In this document: positions 44,901 to 57,100 of the stretch, one piece after another | Layout of the letters: every line of letters begins with the position of its first letter | How positions within the stretch are numbered: the first letter of the stretch is position 1 | Assembly: GCA_024867545.1 (NCBI GenBank) | Contig: JANFNE010000013.1 | Span: forward strand, 248,001 to 312,000 | Direction: 5' to 3' | Length of the DNA: 64,000 bases | Source of the DNA: Phytopythium helicoides | Taxonomy: Eukaryota; Oomycota; Peronosporomycetes; Pythiales; Pythiaceae | The notes under the pieces: model-generated | Told to the model about the DNA's origin: nothing | What the model saw: only the letters and a program-made list of their open reading frames with translations | The model's database searches: none | Program-made: the position numbers and the translations under genes

Positions 44901-45171
44901 CTCTCCGGCAGTCAGTCGCTCTCGCTTGGCCGCCACAAAACAGCCCAGCACCTCCGGAAAGGGGGCGCGGTGGTGTGCGGCCGAGGGGTGCTGACTGGAT
45001 AGCGTGGGCCCCTCCACTCGCGGGTTTTCCTAGGCTTCTACGTTCAATTATAGTGTGGTAAACGCTATGTAGTCCTATATACTGCGCGGTATTTGGTCCC
45101 GCAGGGAGGGCGAGTACTATCGAGGACTTTTGGGGGTGCAACCGACGCGAAGGCCCGAAAAGCCCGCCGAC

Positions 45172-45553
45172 ATGCTGCTGCCCGTGTGCGTGGACGCCGC
45201 GGGCAACGAGTGGAGCCTCGTGGAGCTGCAGGGCGAGCTGCTGGGCGCCGAGCGCCTGGGCGGCGTGGAGATCGGATCGCTGCGCTTCGCGGGCGGCGCA
45301 CCGACGCTGCGTGTGGGCAACCACATCCTGGCGGGCAAGGTGGCGCCGCTCGCCAAGCCCTTCGCGGTGCTGCACAAGACGGCGGGAGGCGACGGCGGTG
45401 CGTTGGCGGTGGGCGGTGGGGGGTGGCGAGTGCGTTTGAGGCTGACGCTGGCTGCGGGGCTCGCGACGGACAGGCGAGGTGCGCTACGAGGTCGTGGGTG
45501 TCGCGCGCACGAGGCTCGTGTTCGCGACGCGGCCCAAGCCCGTGCTCGAGTGA
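45172..45553 (+). CDS. CTF8: CTF8, subunit of the alternative RFC clamp loader
   Basis: Two exons, 45172-45397 and 45474-45553, with a 76-nt GTGCGT...GACAG intron, give 101 residues. The small family is well matched: NEWSLVELQGELL, LGSL-type IGSLRF, PTLRVGNHILAGKVAPLAKP FAVL HK, then RYEVVGVARTRLVFATRPKP VLE at the end (animal: ILFKTRPKPI). CTF8 joins DCC1 and CTF18 in the Ctf18-RFC complex, which loads PCNA and supports sister-chromatid cohesion. It is divergent from the acyl-adenylate gene (~270 bp) and convergent with the hAT-like gene. Confidence 0.92.
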
Positions 45554-45588
45554 CGGCCGCCGAACCACGCTAGAGTGTATTGCAGTAA

Positions 45589-48078
45589 CTACCAAGGCAA
45601 GCGCCATGAACACACACACCACCGTGAGCGTCCATAGAGCACTAGACCTCGAGCCCATGCGCGCGGGACACGAAGCGCTGGACGGCGCGCGCGAGCTGCT
45701 CGCAGGTCCCCTGCCGACTCGAACGCGAACCAGCTTTTGCCGATCGCGACCAGAGGAACACGAGCCTGCTGCGTAGTCTGCAGAGCCCCTTCGAGCAGGA
45801 AACGCGTCCTTGAGAAGTACCAGCTTCTCAATCTGCTCGAGGGCAAACAGCTCGACGTTACTGTCAGCTGGAACGAGACGCGAGAGCTCTCAGACCCGGT
45901 TTGACGGCTAGCCACGGCAACAGAAGACACTAGTGGCGACAGCAGCTCTCGATGTGAAACGCATAGCTCGTCAAGTCTGCTGCCAGGTCTCTCTTGTCCA
46001 GAGCTTCTCTTGTTGTGACCATTCTTCCAGTGCTGGTGTTTGACCTGACGGACTGCAAACGTCTGCTTCCATGCTGTTCTCCGTGGAGCTTCCGGGTTCA
46101 TCACTTCATCGATGTCCTGAGCGACAGGTGGGAATGTCAACACTGCATGAGCTACACGCGAGAGGTCTGCAGCGTCGACGCTAAAGTCCTTCCAGAACAG
46201 CGTAGGGTCCTTGCCGTTACTCATTTCCCACGTGATCTGGTCGCTGAACTGCTCCGCCTGCTCGGAGTAGTTGGTCAATTGATGCAGCAACCTTGTACGA
46301 TCACTACTCTCAGCCACACTGTAGGTGCCTTCAGGCATGAGTCGTCCAGCGACTTGTACTACAAGAGACTTGACATGGCGCCTACCCGTTGCAGATAGAC
46401 CAGCTCCACGGATACGCGGGTCAAGCAATAGACACACTAACGGGCTGGCGTCGCTGCAACTCACTTGAATATGTTGCACAGTCGACTGAATAAGCGTGCT
46501 CTTGGCTTTCACCGCATCTGGGCCTTCCTCTTTGATCAGAGATGACGACTCTACCAGCGAAAGCATCCACAGCCACAGCACCACGAACTGCCCTGACGTC
46601 GCGCTTTTGACCTTACTGAGCGCGAACATCCAACTAAACGGAGTCAATAGAGAGTCGACCTCGCGTAGTCGAGCCCAAAACTCATCTTGTGAGGACGATG
46701 GAGCGACTGTCACCTCTCGAATCTCCTGCTCCATGGCCAAAATGTACTTCACGACCCGAGGGTGGAAATCCCAGGCAAGCCTGTTCATAGGTGGCGTCAA
46801 AATGTGGTGCAGCTGCTTACGGAGGAGGAAGTCGACGTGCGTGTTGCTCACGATCGAGTGCAGAAGAAGTATTGCCTGACCAAGCACATCCATCAACGAT
46901 GGGAAGGCCTGAAAACAGCTCTCTCCGAAGTTGAATTGAGTGGCGGAGTAAGCAAGACCCGAGGAGTGCGATATTCAAGTTTGCATGAAGTATGGATCGA
47001 GAATCGGTGCCCGTGCTTATTGCTTCGGCGTCTTCTGTGTCGGCAGTCGGAGTTGGTGATTTCAACTCGCGGGTCATTCGGCTAACTTGGAAAGCAGTTG
47101 CTGCAGAGGGACACTCGAAGCAAAGGTTGACGGCCGTCTCGGCGGAAAACTTTTTGCGAAGCTCTTTGATTATGGCATGTTGCTCTTCCGGAGGCAAGCA
47201 GCAACTCGACGGTTGCGTCTCTGACTTGCGTTCTTGCTCGAGTAGCAACATGGACACTCGCTTGTCATCCACACCGACAAATTGGTCAACGACAACAGTA
47301 TCGTAGGGGCCATTCTGGCGCTCGAAGTGGCGGTAGATGAGCGTCACAACCACAGCACCCGCTAAGGATCTGTTCACTTGCGCCTTCACCTCGTTCGACA
47401 GCTCTTCAAGTATCAGTGTTTCTGCCTGCTCGGCTTGCGGCCGCTCTGTTGCGAGTGCCCGTACGAGCGCTTCGTCCTCTAGAAACGACGCAGGCACGTC
47501 GTTCAGCACACACGCTAGCACTAGGTTCCGGTGCACCTGGGTCGAAATCGTCACCAACCGGTTGTTCTCCTCTCGCGCATCAGTCCTTGCGCGGCGACAG
47601 TGCCAGCCGTGGCGCACTCTCTACGCCCGTCGCCGCCTCGATGGCCTTGAATTCATCTCTAACTGCATCTGTTGCCGTGGCTGCATTGCCAGCAGTTGCA
47701 GCAGGAGAAGCTGGCGGTGGCAGCGGCTGCGGGCGCTGTCACGACCGCTGGCTCGGGGCGAATGTACAGGGCAGTGACGCTCGGCACCACCGGCAGCGCG
47801 TCGCCCGCCTCGCTCACTCGCCTGCGCTTGACCACACTCGCTGCCGTCGCCTCTTTGAGCGCCTGCACCGCACCGTCCGGCGCGCGAGGGCACTTGGTCT
47901 CGATGTGGCGCGCCATGCGCGAGGCCACGCCGGCGCACTGGCGCTCGCAGAAGTTGCAGCGCGCGTGCACGCGGTTGCGGTCCGTGCGCACCTCGGTGAA
48001 GAAGGCCCACACGGGGCTGGGTCGCCGCCCCACGCGGGTCGCGCGCGCGGGGGACGGCGTCGAGGCGCTCGCGTCCAT
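45589..48078 (-). CDS. BED zinc-finger, hAT-transposase-derived protein, several frame breaks
   Basis: It starts at ATG 48078 (MDASASTPSP). A BED finger comes first: VWAFFTEVRTDRNRVHARCN with CNFC...H-x4-C. A Pro/Ala linker follows, then a body typical of hAT transposases: NLVLACVLNDVPASFLEDEA, YDTVVVDQFVGVDDKRVSML, FNFGESCFQAFPSLMDVLGQ, LLLDPRIRGAGLS and the dimerisation region LFWKDFSVDAADLSRVAHAV, LTFPPVAQD. Frames change near 47745, 47590 and 46945, with no introns that explain them. The end is either 45589 or a TAG at 45932-45930 in another frame. No terminal inverted repeats were seen, so it may be a domesticated copy, a decaying element or an intact gene hit by assembly indels. Confidence 0.55.
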
Positions 48079-48150
48079 AGTCCAGGGTACTGAGGTGCAG
48101 TGTATTGGAATCAAATAGAGCCAACTGTTTGGGATCATTAGAAGTACTTC

Positions 48151-51100
48151 CTACGCCATGAGGATGCCGCCGAGGCCAAAGTTAATGGTGGCGAGCAGCA
48201 TGCTGCGCATGCGCTCAGCTGTGGCGTACGGCGGCAGCTCGACCGAGAAGAAGCACGTATGGGCCACGGGCAAGCTGAGCGTCGCGTCGCGCCCGCTCTT
48301 CTTGGTGAGCTTGAACGGCTGCGGCCACTTCCCGCGTGGGAGGCGCGAGCGGCCCCAAGCGAACCGCACAAAGTCGGCGCGCTGCTCGTCCGAGAACGAC
48401 GCCATAGCTTCCCAGAACAGCCGCACGGGCTCATCGTGCTCGTTGTAGCCGTCGTAGCGCGTGTGCTGCCGCCACACCGCCAGGTCGATCTTGGGCGACC
48501 CGCACGTCAGCAGCTCCATTTCATGCCAAGTCAGCAGCGTCAGCACGCGCGCCGGGAAAATGGTAGCCAGCCCGCGGCGCATCGCTGCCACCTGCGTCGC
48601 GCCTTCATACAACCGGAACTGCTCGGCAAGGCGGCAGTACTCGAGGCGGTTCTCAAAAGTTACGCGCTGCAGCTTGCCACCGTCCACGAGCTCGACGTCC
48701 TCACCGTTGCAGTTCGACACGGTGAAACGGAGGTCTAGACCGTCAAACGCAGCAGCAAATTCGTCGGCTGTCACGATGCCGTCACGCTCGCACCACTGAA
48801 TGCCGTCGAGCATCTGTACGAGCATGGCGTCGGTCGCTTCAAGGTCGCACCGCTCTAGCGGCTGTCCGATAAGCTGCTTCCACACGAGCGAAGGAAACGC
48901 GAACGGGAAGTCGCCGCGCGTACGCAGCGAGATGCCGAGCAGCTTCCCCACAAACTCGTACATCTGCGTCGCCACTGGAGACGTGCACTTTGGGTTCGGG
49001 AGGTACATGCTGCGGTTCACGCCCGTGTCATGCTGTCCGTTCGGACACAACACGAACAGGCTAAAGTGCGGGGAGAACAGGTCGTCCACCATCGAATTAG
49101 CACCTTCGCGGTACACTCCACCCCAATCGACTCCTTCCTCGCCACGGAACTTGACGCTGAACAACCTACCTTTGCTGTCGATGCGGCGGCGGAATAATGC
49201 CGGATCCACATGGTGCAGCTGCCTGAACGCCTGGGCAAAGAAGCACTGCGACACTGACGGCTCGACCTCGCGGTCGTCACGTGACTCGAGCGCCTGAATT
49301 CGGTCCAGAGTAATGCGTGCCGTATTCACACTGCTTCCGGAGCTGTTGACGTCGCTCGCTACGTTAGTTGCGTCAATTGCCGCCTCCACAAGAGCGTTCT
49401 TGATGTCGAAGAAGATGCAGTGGCTCAACTGCCGCAGACGATGCGCTAGCGTCCAAGGTGACTGTGTGTCTCGAAGATCCAGCAGCGAGAGGCATTCCTT
49501 CAGACATTGATTCAGGTACTTGAGCAGTGCAAACCGCACGCAAATGGATTCAAACGGGACACTTAGCAGCTGTGAACAGCGAAGCCCATCCAGCGTCGGG
49601 TGGATGCGGACATCAGTAGGCTTGAGATCAATCGACCTCGTTGACGAGCTGCGCGTCTCAACGTGATTGTTGATCCAGTCCACAAGCTGCGAGTCCATTG
49701 CGACCGTCCACTTGGAAGCCTTGTCTTGGTCTTCGGCGCCTGCCACCTTCGTCAATGAATTCAATCCACGTAGTGCCGTCTGCATATGCTCAAGATTTGC
49801 GGCGCTTAGACGCGCGATCTGCATCTCCCTCGTCATGCCAGTCGCAGTAATTGCAACTGTCGCGCCGAAGTGACCACGCGGATTGTCGTCGCCGAGGAAA
49901 GCGAACTCAATTGTGTCGCCTTCGAGGCACACAGCCGTATTAGGCCATCCATCTTCACCGGTGTACGATCGGTTGCATCGCGTGGTATCTATCGTTGCTT
50001 GCTCACTACGACCGGCAGCAGAACTGCGCGTCGAGGTGACTATATCCAGATTTGCTGCGTCCTTGGTCACGGAGCAGCGAGTATCAAACACGAGCTGCAG
50101 TGATTGAGCTCCGGGGAACTCCAAAGTCCCGCTGATAACTGAACCAGGAGCGTACGGATGAGCAGTTTCAATAAACCCTCCAGCACCGTATACATCGAGC
50201 CAAACTGCAGTGACGACTTGTTGCGGTAGCCTATCGACTTCGCCGAGAAGAAACTGGATAATTGCAGCTGTGTCCGTCAAATTGTCTGCCATACTCTTGC
50301 GCTCGGTCGGAGTCGGAAGTGCTATCGGGGTATTGGTCACGAGCGGAGACCCTGCGTTTCCCAGCAAAGTCCGATTGAAAGCCTCAGTAGCCGACTGCAC
50401 GGTTACTGACAGCTCCACCAGTTGCAGCAGATGTGCAGACACAAACCGTTTTCCGCCTTCAATATCAGCTTGAGCTCGTTGCAGAGCTAGCATCGCAATT
50501 GCCTGTAGTGGCGCCAAATCCGGGATGTCCTGGATTGGGAACGCTCCTGGGTTGTGCAACAGCTGGAGCAGCAACCGAGTCACTCGGCTCTTGAAAGGCG
50601 CGCCTGAAGATCTTAGATACCGCACAAGCGCCGTATAAATCCGGGAGTTGTGGACAGCACCTCGCGGGATCAAGTCGGCAGCATCGTTCAACAAAAAGCT
50701 CAGCACCCAGCAAGCCCAATCAAGCGATGGTTGTGTTAGCACGTCTGCCTCCTTGGCCCACTGAATACTCGCCATTGGTTGAACCTGAAACCTAAACCCA
50801 TATCCAAAGTTCTTCAGGGGGTCCTCTTCGGCAGCTACGAACCGGAACCAAAACTGATGACCATGCACAATCAGGTCTGGTAGAGCCTTACCAGCAACAA
50901 GCATAGAACTATCGATGACTGCGATTTTCTTTTCACATCCCGGGTCCGTGTAGAATGTCAAGGTAGTCTTCGCGCCGAATTTACAGCGCCGATCGAACAC
51001 TATGCGCACTGTTCGGTAAGTGGGACTCACCGATACTGTGCCAGAGTAATCACACTGAGCAAAGTATGGATGAAGCGACTGGAAGTCATGACCCTCAGAT

Positions 51101-54100
51101 TCACTTGCTGATGACAAGAGGCCGGTCGCTGCAACCTGCGTCGACTCGAGCAAGTGTGAAACACACTCCTCAACCAAAACAGTCGAAAGCGGGACATCGA
51201 AATGTTCACTCTCATCGCCTTCTTCCCCAGATTTCGCTTCTTCCACTTGCTCTCTTCGCCCGAAAACATCGTCTTTCTCTTCCTGCAAACCTCGAATTGC
51301 CAGCGTGTGTAGCATCTCCAAAAGTGGGACATTCTCATCGCTGCTCGAAGATTTTACGTTACTTCGGCTCGCAGCACCTGGGAATCCACTCGTGAGTCGT
51401 GATCCAGAACCTTCTTGTGGACGTAGATGTCCCGGACGCCTTCTAGACAGCATCATTTCAGGCGCTGCAACCAGTTTCATGAGTCGTAGAAATTGTCGAG
51501 GCCCACCAACTATGCTGGTGACACGGTCACCTGACATTGCGCTCAGCAGCGCAACGGCTGCGCGACGCGCGTAATGTGTGGCAAGCGCACCCTCAGTTTT
51601 GAGTGCGACATTGTGAATGCTTTCGACGCCTGCTAAATGTTCGTCGTAGATCTTGGTGATTCGGCGCACATTCTTGGGCAGATGCCATTCGTCTTCGTAC
51701 GCACCAGTTTCCGTGTTCAAGAACGTAATCAAAATGCCTTCGCTCTCGGATGACTTGCGATAGATTCCTGTTTGTCCGCTCGCTTGCATTCGCTGAAGGG
51801 GACCCGTTGTACCGCTCACTGTCAGTAGCACGTAAGGTTGTAAATATTGCGGTATCAATGGAGCATATCCACCGGAGTCGGAATCAATTGATGCTCCTCG
51901 AGCACTGGATGCAGCCGAGCCCTTCGCTGGGAGTCGCGCAAGAATTGGCGCCAATGTGATAGGCATCACATTAGAGTTGTCTAATGATCCTCCCGTCGCG
52001 CTGTTGTCTACTGCAGCGACCGGTGACTCCGCCACGTTCGATATATGAACTAGTGGATCCGGTTGGTCCACATCCTCTAGTGCTGCGCGATCTTCTAGAA
52101 CCGCCATAGTTTCTGTCGAAAACTCGTCGTCCAACAGCGCCATCGTGTCAGCACGATCAAGATACCGAGCTCCATATTCCATGAGCCACTCCATTGCTCG
52201 GTTGGGGTCACTGTTCCACAGCTCCAAGCTGCGCAAGCATAAAACCAATGGCATTGCCGACACATTCATCAGTTCTTCCGCCTTGGCTTGTAAATCAGAC
52301 ATGGAGTTGCCGCCTCCACCGGAAGCCCCAGCTCGGCGAGCCGCAAGATTTGCCTGAGCAAGCCGTTGAGCTGTCTGGCGCTCTTGATAAGCAGCTGCTT
52401 CGGGACTCATGAGCCATTCGACAGCAAGATTTGGGTCATTTCTGGAGTGCTCAAGAGCAGCCATGCACAAATCAAACTCAAAGCCCATCGCCGCGATTGT
52501 TGATGCAAAGCCTCTGCGTGTGCGGTACTCCTCACTCTCCTCTTCATTCGGATTGTCAATAATCTCGAACTGTCCTTGGCCAGCAGGACTATCTTCACTG
52601 CAGTCATCTTCGAGCAGAGTCTCCGGATCAGGTAGCGCTTTGAACATGGACTCGCCAAGCGGTGAGGCAGATTCAATCAGGCGGCAAAGAATCATGCGTC
52701 CACGCTCTTGTAGGACGGGAAGGCTCACAAACGCACTCAAGTTGACCGGGGTTAATGCGGTGCCAAGCAAACTGCGCGCAACGGATCGCCCAACGCTGCG
52801 TGTAGTGATGTGGGACCCGGTTCGCAGGATTGATTCGAGAGCTAGCAGTGCACGAGAACGTATTTGCAGGCGCCACAAGTCGTCAAAAGCCGTCAGCACG
52901 CTAGCTTCTTCCAGCGATGAAAGTTGAAGAATCACGGGCATCATGTCCACCGTCAAAGGCACAATGTTGCTGGGTAGCAGGATCTCTTCCGTGGGAGACA
53001 ACGCAGTCAAGTGTACCTCCTGAACATTATGCGTTGGGTCAAATTGGTCCTCAGACGACAAGGCATCAAACACAACCCGGACAGTCGCTGCCGCTCCATT
53101 CATCTCGATTAGTGTCGCCGAGGATGTTCGCGTCCCTGAAGTCGAAAAGTTGTATCCATAGTCTCCACCGGTAGCATCAATCGGAACGCTGGCGTCTCCA
53201 GCGGCAGCAACTTGCACTTTGCCACCGATTCGTAGACAATCCGAGTGAGATCCTAGTACACACAGAGCCCCAACAGCGCGAATAATTGCGGAGCGCACGC
53301 GAACATCCGACTGAGGGACCGCACCAGGTGTCGCCGAATCCGATTTGCGACGCATCAGAATCGGCGCGACCTTCTTGATGGCTCCGCACAGTAGCTCTGT
53401 GACGCGCGCTTGCCAGTGTGAATTGACAAGTAGCAACCGTAACAATGCAACACTCTCCGACGCCGCTGCAAGATGGATTTGCCCCGAACGGAAACCCATT
53501 GGGTTACACAATGACTCATTGATGGAGAAGCTGTTTTCTGCCTCAGCGACGAGAGTGCTGCTAGCTGGGACACTGACCCCATGCGTAGGCAATGGCGCCG
53601 CAGTGCTGCATACCGACTCGGCAACTTGATCAAGCAGCAGGTCGACAAGCACTGACTCCGATCCAAGTACGGCACTGACGTCACTAGGCTTGATCGTCTC
53701 GCTACAACAAATACGGCGCAGCAGGAGTTTTACCACTCGTTGACACCGCGGAGAAGCAAACCGAAGTAGTTCAAGCAACCCGTGAAGCATTCGACGACGT
53801 GCAATGTGGGATAGCGCCGATGGACGCTTGCTCTGGGATAACATAAACGAAATGATTCCGAAGAGGTGAAGCTCCAACTCTAGAGCCTCTAGCGAGCAGC
53901 ATGCGTCCGGGTCACTGCTGGATGCAGCTACCAAACCTCTCATAAACAAAGCACCATCACGAGAGATATCGCTAGGGTTTGCATGAAGACCAATGCCACG
54001 CTGCTGAACGGGAGTTGAGACCGATCGCAACATGCGTTGCGCACGCGTGAGTCCTTCAGTCTCCTTCGTGAGTTCCATGCCGCCCATGAGCTCCTTCTCC

Positions 54101-57100
54101 ATGATCTCGAACACCTTCCGATGAAATTCCATCGAGAACCACAACGTTTGAAGCATTGGCTCTTCGAGATTCCGGTTACTCGCAGCCAACTTAGCCGCGT
54201 CACTTGCAGCTTCAGCACTTCTAGCAACTGCGTTATCATCTTCATAGCTTAGCGACTCTCCGTGCCCAGATCCTGGCGCAGAGCTATTCATTGGAGAACC
54301 TAGGGACCCGGCACTGTCTCCTTTCTGAAGACGGAGCTTTCTTCTCAGCTTTGCACTCGTTGCTGCTATTGCTGCTTCTTCCTGACGACGCTCGTCAGTG
54401 CCGCTAATACCAACTGATGCCAGGAATCGGAACACAATCCAGGCGCATTTTCGCGTTTGGCGATGGGTGATCACTCTATCAGAACCAAAGAGGTCCCATG
54501 TGACGAGTAGGCGCTTTGTTTCGGGACCAAGCGTTGGTTGTGGGCTTGCACCACCATCTTCTTCCAGCTCCTCTTCATCATCATAGTCAATTGGTTCGTC
54601 CCAGTCAGGAGCCATTGCTGTTTCATTGTGCTCGCATACCAATTTCGCCCATTTCACCGATGTGAGGAATGATCGTGAAAGCCAGCGGCGCACTTTACGC
54701 TGCAACGCAATTATACCGGACACCACCACATCCCATTTTGCTGGATCCCGAGCCCTACGATCCAGCTCCGCATTACCAAACACAGGCACCTGCTTGAAAA
54801 CCCAGTGACAATGAGATATGTTGGCATGATAGCCCTGGTCATTAACTGCTCGCTCACTTGGTGACTGGGTTGGGATTTGGTCATATGCTTGCATTCCAGC
54901 GCCCTCATTTAGATGCCACAGAGCCATTAGTTTCCCGCTTTTATCCTCTCCAGCAATTTCTTCAACGCCAAGTGGCGTGCTTAACTGGAAGTCGCGCGCG
55001 ATCTCCGCAGCGCCCCGCGCTCGGCTCCAAACTCGGATCTCAGCAATGGACCCAGCGAAACTTCGCTGAGCTGAGACGCTCGCATTTGATGCCCCCTCTG
55101 CGCTCGTCTCACTCACCCAACAGCCTACACGAGCTGCGTGGAACTTCAACGATGAGCAAACCATGCTGTAAGACTGCTTCCCCATGTGAACGCCGTTGAT
55201 AATGAGTTCGAGCGAACGATCATTTGTTCTGTAAACGATGGCAAGGTGCGTCCATTCGTGAGTCTTTAGCCGATACGAAGCAAACAGTTGCTCTCGTGGA
55301 GTGTTGCCGGGAATCGAGACTTGAGTAAAGCCTTCAACCAATTCGAGATAAATTCCTCCACGCTGAACCCCGTTATCACATCTGAGTGATCGGTATCCAG
55401 ATAAATCAGTAGGATAGACCCACAGCTCGACAGTAAAGTCATTGACGCTACCCAGAGCCGGCATTTCAACGAAACTGATGTTTTCAGGCTTCGATCCAGA
55501 CGAAGACAACGCACCACTTCCATGTGTTGGTGATAGAGAAGACTTGACTCCAAATTGAAGGACCTTGCGGTCAGAAAGACGCATTTCACAAGATGCTAGC
55601 TTCTGCTGAAACCCTGCTAGCATTTCCGAATACAATAGCGAGAGCGAAGACGCTGTGTGGCGCGAAGCAAGAGAGACAATACTCACGGGATTACCAGGCT
55701 GAAATTCATGTTGTTTCCACCATCGCGATGAACACGAGTACGGCGGTGCGCAATGCAGCAGCCCCACGACATCTCGCTTGGTGAGGTAACCTGTATGGAG
55801 CATGGCTCGCTGCACAAAGTCACTTGAAAGCGGCTGCCAACAGACACTGATATGGGATCGAAGATCTGACTCGGTCTCGCTAAGATTGTCTTGGGGAGCC
55901 AATTGCGCATTGTCCGCAGCTAACTGGCGACGGACACCGTGGATCGAGAACATATCATGCAAAGTCGATAGGATTTGAGACTCGAGGATGAATTGGTGAT
56001 CGCGAGTATCAAAGTCCAAGCTCCAGGCGCACAAAATTGCTTGCTTAAGCTGCGGGTCACGTACCGCTTTCGAACGAAGTAAATTGGCTAGGTGGCCATA
56101 GAGACCCCAAAAGGCTTCATGTACGGGCTGAACAACCTGGCGGCTACATCCTTCAAGACCCTTCATATAGTGGTGGCGCACTGTTGCTCGGAACGTCTCA
56201 GCTACTACCTGCCCGTCGTTGAGCTCACGCGACTCCTTTTCATCATCCGTAAACCCGCGCATCGCTGGCCGCAAGAATATAATAGCGTTGTGGAGAACGC
56301 CGTCAAAGGAAAGTAGCATAATGATACTTTTCATCGCCTGGAGACCAAACACTCGGGAGTCTGCGCGCCGCCGTCGACGCTCCAAGAGTGCCTGAAGTAG
56401 CTCTGGTGGTGCACCAACTCCATTACGGATGTACATATCACACGCCTTCATCGTGGCAGCGAAGCTTTCCATGTAGCGGAACTGCTGTGCCGCCGCATGC
56501 TGGTCAATTGGACTGATCGATGCCGAACGTCCAGCACGACGCTTAATTTCGCCGCTATCATCAAGACTCGCTGAGCTAACAGCGTTCTTATCTGTAGTTC
56601 GTTTGCTTCGCCACTGCTCCTGAGCTCGTAGTACGTCAACGATGCCTGACCATTTTGACAAATCCGACTCGCGTAGCGATTTCCAGCGATCTATCATCGG
56701 CTGAAGTGATGGTGGGGTGTTTTGTACACTCCACTTGTCTGCCAAATTGCTTAGTGCACGCTGAGATTCCTCTTTCAACTGATCAGCGTTTTCAGACGGT
56801 GGAGACAGAAGGCACAAAAAATGCGCACGCTGCGTCACTTGCGCTACAAGTTCATCAAATGTTCGTGGAACCACGAAGCTCGCTTCGATACTCAAACTGT
56901 CATAATACTGGCTATGCGCTTTGCTCTCATTGTCCCCAGTTGGCACTTCTGAGGTAGGTCTTGGAGTGCTTGTGGATGTGATCCCTTGATCAGCTTCGTC
57001 TGCCTCTCTCGCTCGAAATTCTTGTCTTGATTTAATTAACCAGTGGCGTAGGGTGATGATGCGCTTCCACACACTTACTAGATCGTCTGATGGAGTCAAG

